A stretch of DNA of 64,000 nucleotides from Alteromonas aestuariivivens (lineage in GTDB: Bacteria; Pseudomonadota; Gammaproteobacteria; Enterobacterales; Alteromonadaceae), in assembly GCF_003367475.1 (NCBI RefSeq), contig NZ_QRHA01000001.1, positions 310,001-374,000 of the forward strand. Direction: 5' to 3'. A program made the position numbers and the translations under genes. Numbering within the stretch: position 1 is the first letter of the stretch; each line of letters opens with the position of its first letter. This document shows, one piece after another, positions 25,952 to 33,218 of the stretch. A model generated the notes under the pieces. The model saw only the letters and a list, made by a program, of their open reading frames with translations, was not told the origin of the DNA and searched no databases.

Positions 25952-26956
25952 GTGACCATGAATTACCCGCCAGCGTTAAACCTTAATGACATCACTTTTA
26001 CCGGCTCAGGTCTGGTGCGCCCGGAGTGTGTGCTGGCAACCGCCGCCGGCAATCTGTATGTATCCGACTTTCGTGGTGGTGTGAGCCGCATTGCGCCAGA
26101 TGGCCAGTGTACGTTCTTTGGCGGTGGTGAAGTGGCAGGGCGAGAGGATCCACCCGGTATTTTAAAGCCCAATGGTATTTGCTTGTTACCCGACGGCAGC
26201 TTTCTGGTCGCACATTTGGGTACGGCGGATGGGGGCGTTTATCGCATCGACCGTGAGCACAACATTGAACCCTGGTTACTGGAGGTTGAGGGGCAGCCCC
26301 TGCCACCGAGTAACTTTATTTATCTGGACCATCAGGGGCGCTACTGGCTAACGGTCAGTACCCGCCAGATCCCCAGGGCAAAGGGCTACCGCTCGGATGT
26401 TCAAGACGGGTTTATCGTGCTTATAGACCAGCACAGTGCCCGCATTGTGGCTGATAATATTGGTTACACCAACGAAGTGTATGTTACTCCCGATGGCAAC
26501 ACTCTTTATGTTAACGCAACTTTCAGTCGTGGAACCCTGCGCTACGACATTGACGCAAACAACAACCTTATTAATCCAACGCTCGCAGCCCAGTACGGGC
26601 AGGGTATCTATCCGGATGGCCTGACCATGGATACCGAGGGGTACCTATGGGTAACCAGCATTGTCAGCAACAGCGTAGTGCGGGTGAACCCGAATAGTGG
26701 TGAAACCCGGCTAATGCTGCAAGATGTGGATCAGGCGCATTTGCAATGGGTTGAGCAGGCATATCTGACCCATCAGATGGGCCGCCCCCATCTGGATAAC
26801 GTAAAAAGTGAACGGTTGAACAACATCAGTTCGCTGGCTTTTTCCGGCAACGATTTATCGAAAATAAACATGGGCTGTTTACTGGGGCAGCAGGTGGCCC
26901 AGATTGCTTCTGTGTATCAAGGCCTTAAACCCAGCCACTGGCATTTTGACGACTGA
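25952..26956 (+). CDS. SMP-30/gluconolactonase-like six-bladed propeller protein
   Basis: A 334-residue beta-propeller. Recurrent blade motifs are visible: NLYVSDFRGGVSRIAPDG, GICLLPDGSFLVAHLG, NEVYVTPDGNTLYVNATF and PDGLTMDTEGYLWVTSI. The Asn and Asp residues in NEVYVTPDG and YPDGLTMDTEG occupy positions that bind Ca in SMP-30 lactonases. No signal peptide is visible, so it is cytoplasmic. In this operon it most likely hydrolyses the sugar lactone formed by the preceding dehydrogenase. It is the last gene before a bidirectional terminator, closing the acid-sugar cluster. A strictosidine-synthase-like paralogue of other function is possible. Confidence 0.82.
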   Translation: MTMNYPPALNLNDITFTGSGLVRPECVLATAAGNLYVSDFRGGVSRIAPDGQCTFFGGGEVAGREDPPGILKPNGICLLPDGSFLVAHLGTADGGVYRIDREHNIEPWLLEVEGQPLPPSNFIYLDHQGRYWLTVSTRQIPRAKGYRSDVQDGFIVLIDQHSARIVADNIGYTNEVYVTPDGNTLYVNATFSRGTLRYDIDANNNLINPTLAAQYGQGIYPDGLTMDTEGYLWVTSIVSNSVVRVNPNSGETRLMLQDVDQAHLQWVEQAYLTHQMGRPHLDNVKSERLNNISSLAFSGNDLSKINMGCLLGQQVAQIASVYQGLKPSHWHFDD

Positions 26957-26973
26957 AGCAGATTTTACGTTAA

Positions 26974-27013
26974 TAAAAAAGCCCTCCCGGTTTGGGAGGG
27001 CTGATTCATTTTT
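26974..27013. terminator. bidirectional rho-independent terminator
   Basis: The 9-bp stem AGCCCTCCC (26980-26988) pairs with GGGAGGGCT (26994-27002). An A-run lies before it and a T-rich run after it, so it can stop transcripts of both the lactonase gene and the convergent sulfatase gene. Confidence 0.93.
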
Positions 27014-27026
27014 GAATAGTAACCTT

Positions 27027-28466
27027 TTATTGCAGAATTTTTCTTTCCTTTACCGGGTACCAGTCGGTCAGTTTCTGTGACAAGCGCTCAACCAGTTCAG
27101 GGTGTTGTTCTGCGAGATTATGTTTCTCGTGTTCGTCTTCCAGCAGATTGTAGAGCCGTGGAGGAACCAAAACATCCTCGTGGTATTTCTGATAGGAGAC
27201 GTTCTCACCATCGTAGCTCAGGATCAGCTTCCATGGCCCTTCGATCACCCAGCGATAAAGCAGTGTAGCTTCCGGATTATTAAGATCACCCATATCATGG
27301 GCAAAGCCTTCTCCGAAAACGGTGTCACGCTCAATGGGCGTCTGCTGTTTCATATTGTCAAACAGGTTTAATCCTGGCAGTCCTTCCGGTACCTCAATGC
27401 CCGCAGCGCCCAAAATGGTGGGCAGAATATCAATACTGCTGATTGGCTCAGGGCGCATTTGCGCTTTCAACTGGCTTGGCAGCGAGAACATAATTGGGGT
27501 GCGCACACCGCTTTCTCCCGGGCTTTGCTTGGAGTGGGGTAAAAAGCCGTCGGTTTTGGTTGGGTTGGAAATCCACCCGTTGTCGGAAACGTACACTATC
27601 AGGGTGTTGTCCTTGAGGCCTTTTTGCTCCAGATGCTCCATCAGTTGTCCATTGGTTTCATCGAACCACTCGATCATCGCATAGTATTTGGCGATGGAAA
27701 TGGGCAGGCCTTTGTCGGTGTATTTTGCAAGAATACGCTCTGGTGGTGTGTGAGGGGTGTGCGGCATAAAGGGCGCATACCAGACTAAAAAGGGTTTGTT
27801 TTCAGCACTTACCCGGTCTACAAATTCAAAAATGGTGTCCAGCCCCTCACGGCCAATTTTTAGGCCGTCGTCACCATGGCGGCCACCTGGCTGAGGAAAG
27901 CCGCGGGTCATGCCTTCATCAAAGCCGCCGCGCTGATAGCTGCCTTCCCACCACTTGCCCGTTTGCAGGGACACGTAGCCTTTTTGCCTGAGCAGTTCCG
28001 GCAGGGTGTCCAACGTGTCGATTTTTGCAATGATTTCGCCACGTTGCTGCTGGTAAAGTTCGCCCTCTCTGCCGCCAGGCAGCAATCGGGAAGGATCGTT
28101 ACCGGTAATGCCGTGCTGCGATGCGTAGTAGCCTGTGGCGACGGTGGCCAGTGACGGGCGGCACAGTGAGGTGGGAACGTAGCCACGTTTGAACGTTACC
28201 CCTTCGTGGGCAATGTTATCCAGTGCTGGTGTTTTAACGATATCGTGGCCCATAAAGCCGTAGTCGTTCCAAGCGTGGTCGTCAGACAGTATGACAACAA
28301 TGTTGGGCGGCGGGGTATCCGAGATCGCTGCCGAGCTTGGCCCAGACTGTGTACTCGCGCTGGAACAGGCGCCCAGAGTCGCAACTGCCATCGAAAACAG
28401 AGCAATGCGCAATTTTTTGCCCAGATTATTGCAGGTGAATACATTTTTCTTTTGTAGGTAAAGCAT
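27027..28466 (-). CDS. lipoprotein sulfatase with non-canonical maturation motif
   Basis: A 479-residue type I sulfatase/alkaline-phosphatase-fold hydrolase that removes sulfate esters from a carbohydrate. The signal peptide ends in a lipobox-like TLGAC, so it is probably a membrane lipoprotein. Metal-binding residues appear early in VVILSDDHAWNDYG. The formylglycine region reads SLCRPSLATVATGYY with C102; the usual consensus is C-x-P-S/T-R, but here the fifth residue is Leu (C102-R-P-S-L106). Later KWWEGS, FMPHTPHTPPE and VSDNGW are typical. It is downstream of a GH105 gene on the same strand (75-base gap) and belongs to the carbohydrate locus. Whether the motif change alters maturation or marks a subfamily cannot be told here. 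Confidence 0.88.
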   Translation of the reverse strand: MLYLQKKNVFTCNNLGKKLRIALFSMAVATLGACSSASTQSGPSSAAISDTPPPNIVVILSDDHAWNDYGFMGHDIVKTPALDNIAHEGVTFKRGYVPTSLCRPSLATVATGYYASQHGITGNDPSRLLPGGREGELYQQQRGEIIAKIDTLDTLPELLRQKGYVSLQTGKWWEGSYQRGGFDEGMTRGFPQPGGRHGDDGLKIGREGLDTIFEFVDRVSAENKPFLVWYAPFMPHTPHTPPERILAKYTDKGLPISIAKYYAMIEWFDETNGQLMEHLEQKGLKDNTLIVYVSDNGWISNPTKTDGFLPHSKQSPGESGVRTPIMFSLPSQLKAQMRPEPISSIDILPTILGAAGIEVPEGLPGLNLFDNMKQQTPIERDTVFGEGFAHDMGDLNNPEATLLYRWVIEGPWKLILSYDGENVSYQKYHEDVLVPPRLYNLLEDEHEKHNLAEQHPELVERLSQKLTDWYPVKERKILQ

Positions 28467-28507
28467 TTACACTTCCTGATGGTTGACTTTATTACCAGTA
28501 TGCCCGC

Positions 28508-28523
28508 GCGTTAAAGTAAACGC
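28508..28523. promoter_or_regulatory. inverted repeat GCGTT-N6-AACGC before the sulfatase
   Basis: GCGTTAAAGTAAACGC lies in the 75-base gap upstream of the sulfatase start. Its AACGCATT half is shared with a perfect palindrome upstream of the preceding GH105 gene. The AACGC end is 57 bases from the start codon in both cases, suggesting a common regulator. Confidence 0.45.
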
Positions 28524-28541
28524 ATTTGCCGACATGGTTAT

Positions 28542-29747
28542 TTATTCGGATTTTGTTTGTTGTAGAGCCAGGTCGTAGATCATGGAACCTGCCAGCAAAA
28601 AGGCGCCTACGCCATAAAGTTGCGAATCTTCGTAAGTCACCACATCGGGTTTGTCATTCACGCCCTGAACCCAGCCAAATTTGCCGTCCGGGTGCAATGA
28701 ACTCTCTAGCACCGTCCAGCCTTTTACAATGTAGGGAAGGTAGTCAGATTGCCCAAGTAAGCCCTGATTGACGCCCCAGGCCAGACCGTAGACAAAAAAT
28801 GCGGTACCGCTGGATTCAGGCTCGGCGTAGTTTTCACCGCCCAGCAGTGACATGGGCCAGGAGCCGTCCTGCTTTTGCAGTTTCACCAGCGTATTGGTGA
28901 GTTCAATGTAGAGGTTTTCATAGTAGGCCCGGTATGGGTGATCCTCAGGTATGTATTCCAGGGTATTGACAACACCTGCGTACACCCAGCCAACCCCACG
29001 GGACCAGAAAACCGGCTCACCGAATTTTCCGGTACGGGTAAAGTAGCGGGAGTCACGAAAGACCAGGCCGGTTTTGTCATCTCTGAGGTAATCGATGGTT
29101 GCCTTGAATTCCTTGTGGGCGTAGTCCATATACTTCGGATCGCCGGTTACCTGAGTCAGACCAAACCAGGTGGGTGGAGCCATAAACAGGGCATCTGCCC
29201 AGCACCAGCGAACCTGGCAGGGGTGAACATTGTCTTCGTTGCGCCCGTCAACAAACTCCAGGCTGGTATCGGCGGCTCGCTCGATGATTGGATCAAACGC
29301 TTCGATAAGTGGTGCGATAACGTCGGGGTCGGGATGACGTTCGTAGAACCACAGGTTCATCTGGCCAATAACCTGATCGTCTGCAAAGTACTTTACCCGC
29401 CCCAGACGCCAGTCGTGATCATTGCCAACATAACCTATCCAGGTTTCGTAAAAGGGGTTTTCCGAACGCTCTGCAACTTTGGTCAGGCCTTTGTAAAACG
29501 CACCCTGGATCCAGCGCCCATAAGCCTCAGAGCCTTTTCTGGCCCGCCCCACGTGAGGCATGTAAGAGGTATGGGCAATTTGCCAGTTAGCGGCTTTTTC
29601 AATGCTCTGTAAAACCTGTTGCGGTTGTGGCAGGGAGGCTGTCGGTTCATCTTTGGCTCTGCTGAGCTGGCTCTGAGTCTTTGCTGAACAGGCAGCTAAT
29701 AATGCCATTGTCATGACAACGGAAACGGTACGCAAAAATGGCTTCAT
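28542..29747 (-). CDS. GH105/GH88-type unsaturated uronyl hydrolase, lipoprotein
   Basis: An (alpha/alpha)6-barrel hydrolase that removes the 4,5-unsaturated uronic acid left at the non-reducing end by polysaccharide lyases (YteR/unsaturated rhamnogalacturonyl hydrolase family). The open frame begins at 29792, but the ATG at 29747 gives MKPFLRTVSVVMTMALLAAC, a lipoprotein signal with lipobox LLAAC. In that numbering D185 in RWCWADALFMAPP is the likely catalytic acid. Other family motifs are YFADDQVIGQ, FRDSRYF, FWSRGVGWVYAG, and the C-terminal DSQLYGVGAFLLA. Length (401 residues) is normal. A paralogue lies at 38326. The sulfatase follows, so the pair may act on a sulfated oligouronide. Precise substrate (ulvan, rhamnogalacturonan or glycosaminoglycan-like) is not decided. 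Confidence 0.88.
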   Translation of the reverse strand: MKPFLRTVSVVMTMALLAACSAKTQSQLSRAKDEPTASLPQPQQVLQSIEKAANWQIAHTSYMPHVGRARKGSEAYGRWIQGAFYKGLTKVAERSENPFYETWIGYVGNDHDWRLGRVKYFADDQVIGQMNLWFYERHPDPDVIAPLIEAFDPIIERAADTSLEFVDGRNEDNVHPCQVRWCWADALFMAPPTWFGLTQVTGDPKYMDYAHKEFKATIDYLRDDKTGLVFRDSRYFTRTGKFGEPVFWSRGVGWVYAGVVNTLEYIPEDHPYRAYYENLYIELTNTLVKLQKQDGSWPMSLLGGENYAEPESSGTAFFVYGLAWGVNQGLLGQSDYLPYIVKGWTVLESSLHPDGKFGWVQGVNDKPDVVTYEDSQLYGVGAFLLAGSMIYDLALQQTKSE

Positions 29748-29794
29748 ATCCCTAAACCCCCGGTTTTCAAATGTGTTCCTTTGCGTAGGCAAAA

Positions 29795-29804
29795 GCGTTA
29801 ACGC
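29795..29804. promoter_or_regulatory. palindrome GCGTTAACGC before the GH105 gene
   Basis: A perfect 10-bp palindrome with AA before and ATT after (AAGCGTTAACGCATT), 48-57 bases upstream of the start at 29747. It looks like a LacI/GalR-type operator and shares a half-site with 28508-28523. No LacI-type gene is in the window. Confidence 0.45.
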
Positions 29805-29931
29805 ATTGAAGCAGATTTATAACAATTCGTTGACGTGGTGTGAAGGGTTTTGTGATTGTTTTTTGTTTAATTATGACTATTTGTGATTGTATTGGGTTGT
29901 TTGTGGTTGCTTTGGGCGACGGTAACGGGCA

Positions 29932-29969
29932 TAAAAAAATGCGCATCAGCAACAGGGGCTGATGCGCAT
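29932..29969 (-). terminator. rho-independent terminator of the TonB receptor gene
   Basis: ATGCGCATCAGC (29939-29950) pairs perfectly over 12 bp with GCTGATGCGCAT (29958-29969). On the minus strand the stem is followed by a run of seven T, 21 bases past the stop of the receptor gene. It separates the receptor transcript from the GH105-sulfatase transcript. Confidence 0.95.
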
Positions 29970-29990
29970 TCACTATGACAAAAGGTCGAA

Positions 29991-32900
29991 TTACAGGCGG
30001 GCGGTGACGCCCAGCATTACCCGGCGGTCAGTCAGGCCCTGTGAACAGAACAGCGCGCCTTCGTTAACGCACCACTGGTTACGGTCTCCACGCAGCAGGT
30101 TGACGCCTTCCAGGCCAACCGTGAACATGTCGTTGATGTCGTAGCTAACACTCATATTGAGCTGGGCACGATCATCGACGATGCGGTTAAGGTCAAAACT
30201 GATTTTGTCGTCTGTCTTGAATGAAGAGCGCCAGGTGTAGCGTGCGCGCACACTCAAATCGTATTTGTCGTAGAACAGTGTGATGTTGTAGGAATCCTGT
30301 GACAGATCCAGCAGCTCTATACGTTCCATAACTACGTCGTCGTCCAGGGTCGGCGTAGACATGTCAGTATCCGTGCGGCCCAGGATCTTGTTCAGGGCGT
30401 TACCATCACCGCTACCGTCGTTGTAGGAATCGATTTTCGAGCCCGCTTCCTGATAGGTATAGTTGGCGATAATACCAAAACCGGATGCCCAGCCTAATGA
30501 GTCTTCCCAGGCCGACAGATCCTGTTGGAAGGCTATTTCTACCCCGGTCTGGGTTTCTTCGTTTTCAACGTTGAAAATACTCTCCAGCGGAACGCAGATA
30601 CCGGCACCTTCGGTTACCGAAGACCATACGTTGCGGTCGGTAATTGTGGGGTTGAAAATCCCGCCTTCTTCACAGGGGGCGGTGATATCACGCTCAATCT
30701 GTCCACTTTCACCAATGGGCTCAGCCGGGTTGTCACGTACAGTGGCAAAAATGTCTTCCCGGATTTTATGGAACAAACCAATGCTGAAGAAACTGGCCTC
30801 TGACAGATAATATTCGGCCGAGATGTCGAACGATAATACCTGTTCCGGTTTCAACTGAGGGTTACCTCTGACGACGGCGGCTCCGGCACCACCGGGATAG
30901 TTAATTGACACTGACATGTCGTTGAAGTCAGGTCGGCGGATGTCCTTAGCGATGCCGCCACGAATCAGCAGGTCGTCGGTGACTTCGGCGGAAATGTTAA
31001 ATCGAGGCAGCACAAAGTCGTAGTCTGAGGTATCAACAATGCGTTCAAGAACAACGTTATCCTGGGCGTTGTTACCGATGGAGGTGACTTCGGTGTCGAT
31101 GTAGCGAACACCCACGTTTCCGTTGATGGGAATATCACCAATATCGAAGGAGAAATCACCTTGCAGGTACATGGCTAGGGTTTCTTCGGAAATATCCGAG
31201 AATGAGCTGACATTAACGGAAGGTTCATCCATTGCGTCAAGCCCAGCGGTAACCAGGGCACTGTTCAGCGCATCAATTACCGCTGCAGGGTTGCTGAATG
31301 CCAGGTCGTTGTTGACCATCAGGTAATCCCGTACGTACAGGGTACGGTTGTCCGCGGCGTTGAAGTTGTCCGGCCCTGCAGTGATGATATCGGAAAACAG
31401 GCTGGCCCGGGGGCGGTTGGCATGGTTGGCAGTACTGGTGTAGTTGTAACTCGCATCCACATCGTTGAACTCGGTTGAGCTCTCGTTCCAGCGCAAGCCG
31501 GCTTTCACTTCAACAAAGAAGGGGTTCAAATCAGCCACATCGTAGGCGGCATCAAACCGAAACGCGGTTTCGTCATTTTTACGGTTATTCAGTCCACGCG
31601 CTACCTGACGAAGCGCATAATTTTGTGGGTTCAGCATGTCGGCAGTCGAAGGTGACTCGGGCAAACCTTCGGCAATGGCAAACTGCAGGGTGCCACCGGA
31701 TGCGTCAAACACCATTGGAACCGCGTTATCCAGTGATCCCAGTTCTTCGGGTTGCATGGCGTTGGGGTTAATGAAGTCCAGTGTGGTATTCATGCTGGGG
31801 AATACGGAATCGGAATCGGCGTAAGAAACTTCTGCCGACAGCATCAGGTTGTCCAACGCCCATTCGCTGCCCAGCGCAAACACGCGGCTGTCAGTGACCC
31901 GGGAGCCGGTGATACCGCTTACGCGCAGGTTTGGATCAGAACCTTCGGTGGCGCGGATGATGCCGCTGAGTACCGCCTGCACTTCACCCAGTACCAGCGG
32001 GCCGTTGGGGCCGTCTATAGTGCCCAGGTTGATGGTTTCAAATTCTTCATTAATGGTATTGTCTACCACCGAGTTGGCCCCGGTACCGGAGAACAAAGCC
32101 CGCGAGGTTTTTTGTGCCCGTTGTTGATCGTTGATGGTGGCATCAAAATACACTTTTACGTCATTGGTGGGGGCGTATTCAAAAGAGGCCGTGTAGTTTT
32201 TGGTTTCGTACTCGTAACGGGTGATGACCTGATCAAAGAACTGGGTACGGAAAAACGGGAAGTCTTCGGCACTGGCGCGGCCGGAATCCGGTAGTACTTC
32301 GCGGTCACGGTCGTAACGGGGGTCAAAGGAAGCCACATCCTGCTCTGCGTAACTGGCAGTGAAAACCACTCCAATGTCACCGGCGTCAGTGGACCATTTG
32401 TCGCCAAACGTGCCTGAAATGCGAGGGTAGGTACTGTCGGCCAAATCACTGTTTTCTGCCTGTACCCGGAATGTGGCTACACGTTCATCGAGGCTTAAGC
32501 CCCGCAGGGTACGCAGGTTGATGGTACCACCTACAGAACCTTCAACGGTTTCGGCAGTAGGAACTTTAATAACTTCCAGAGAGGAAATCAGCGCAGCAGG
32601 CAGGTCGTCAAAGCTGATGCCGGTGCGGCCGTCACCTGAGCCTACAGTTGCGACACCGTTAATTTCCACCCGGTTGGCGTTGGTTCCGCGAATCTGTACG
32701 CCAGTACCGACACCGGCAGTCCGGTCAATCTGCACCCCGGTGATGTTTTCCAGCACTTCCGCCAGGTTCTGGTCGGGCAGTTTACCGATGTCTTCGGCCT
32801 GAATAACTTCTTTGATACTGGAGGCATAGCGTTTTTCTGCAAGGGCGCTGGCCAGTGCGCTGCGGATACCGGTTACGTTAATGACTTCAACCGTATTGTC

Positions 32901-33011
32901 AGCGCTCTCTGAGCTGTCGCTTTCCTGTGCCATGGCAGCAGTGGAAAGACCGCTCAAGGAAGCCGCTACTGCAATGGCTAAACTGGAGCGTCTTTGAAAT
33001 AGATTTTTCAT
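29991..33011 (-). CDS. TonB-dependent receptor for oligosaccharide uptake
   Basis: A 1006-residue outer-membrane active transporter energised by TonB-ExbBD. It has a signal peptide (cleavage near AMAQ), a TonB-box-like VEVINVTG at about 43-50, a plug domain (about 55-190: IQAEDIGKLPDQNLAEVLEN, then GVQIRGTNANRVEINGV) and a 22-strand barrel with a final TARL. The GKLPDQNLAE motif is common in Alteromonadales/xanthomonad carbohydrate receptors. It lies between GH105-sulfatase genes and a GH2 gene on the same strand, so it probably imports the oligosaccharide those enzymes trim. A regulatory motif shared with the GH2 promoter lies 80 bases upstream. There is no SusD partner, as expected in Gammaproteobacteria. 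Confidence 0.93.
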   Translation of the reverse strand: MKNLFQRRSSLAIAVAASLSGLSTAAMAQESDSSESADNTVEVINVTGIRSALASALAEKRYASSIKEVIQAEDIGKLPDQNLAEVLENITGVQIDRTAGVGTGVQIRGTNANRVEINGVATVGSGDGRTGISFDDLPAALISSLEVIKVPTAETVEGSVGGTINLRTLRGLSLDERVATFRVQAENSDLADSTYPRISGTFGDKWSTDAGDIGVVFTASYAEQDVASFDPRYDRDREVLPDSGRASAEDFPFFRTQFFDQVITRYEYETKNYTASFEYAPTNDVKVYFDATINDQQRAQKTSRALFSGTGANSVVDNTINEEFETINLGTIDGPNGPLVLGEVQAVLSGIIRATEGSDPNLRVSGITGSRVTDSRVFALGSEWALDNLMLSAEVSYADSDSVFPSMNTTLDFINPNAMQPEELGSLDNAVPMVFDASGGTLQFAIAEGLPESPSTADMLNPQNYALRQVARGLNNRKNDETAFRFDAAYDVADLNPFFVEVKAGLRWNESSTEFNDVDASYNYTSTANHANRPRASLFSDIITAGPDNFNAADNRTLYVRDYLMVNNDLAFSNPAAVIDALNSALVTAGLDAMDEPSVNVSSFSDISEETLAMYLQGDFSFDIGDIPINGNVGVRYIDTEVTSIGNNAQDNVVLERIVDTSDYDFVLPRFNISAEVTDDLLIRGGIAKDIRRPDFNDMSVSINYPGGAGAAVVRGNPQLKPEQVLSFDISAEYYLSEASFFSIGLFHKIREDIFATVRDNPAEPIGESGQIERDITAPCEEGGIFNPTITDRNVWSSVTEGAGICVPLESIFNVENEETQTGVEIAFQQDLSAWEDSLGWASGFGIIANYTYQEAGSKIDSYNDGSGDGNALNKILGRTDTDMSTPTLDDDVVMERIELLDLSQDSYNITLFYDKYDLSVRARYTWRSSFKTDDKISFDLNRIVDDRAQLNMSVSYDINDMFTVGLEGVNLLRGDRNQWCVNEGALFCSQGLTDRRVMLGVTARL

Positions 33012-33090
33012 TGTGTTGTTCCCCGTCTACGTGTTCTCAGATAAAAACTTATACACAAAATAAACCATTATCAAACAAAATTTAAACAAT

Positions 33091-33114
33091 TGTGAGTGAA
33101 GTTGATACAATTTG
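33091..33114. promoter_or_regulatory. 24-bp motif shared by TonB receptor and GH2 promoters (copy 1)
   Basis: TGTGAGTGAAnTTGATnCA followed by TTG occurs here and again at 35861-35884; 20 of 24 positions are identical. Both copies precede minus-strand genes of the same carbohydrate locus in the same orientation. It is a candidate operator or conserved promoter element. Confidence 0.55.
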
Positions 33115-33218
33115 CGCCTTAATGATTTTGCTCGGCGTTGTTTTGAACAAAATCTGTTGGGTAGAGGACAGGCAGCTATATTTACCAAGCACACGCTGAC
33201 GGCCCTGAATGCCCAACG

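Noticed and set aside
24955-25959. Long minus-strand open frame (334 residues) opposite the Gfo/Idh/MocA gene
   Set aside because: It is a shadow: the plus-strand protein has clear domain motifs and operon context, the minus frame has none.
28875-29612. 245-residue plus-strand open frame
   Set aside because: It is antisense to the GH105 gene, whose catalytic and structural motifs are clear.
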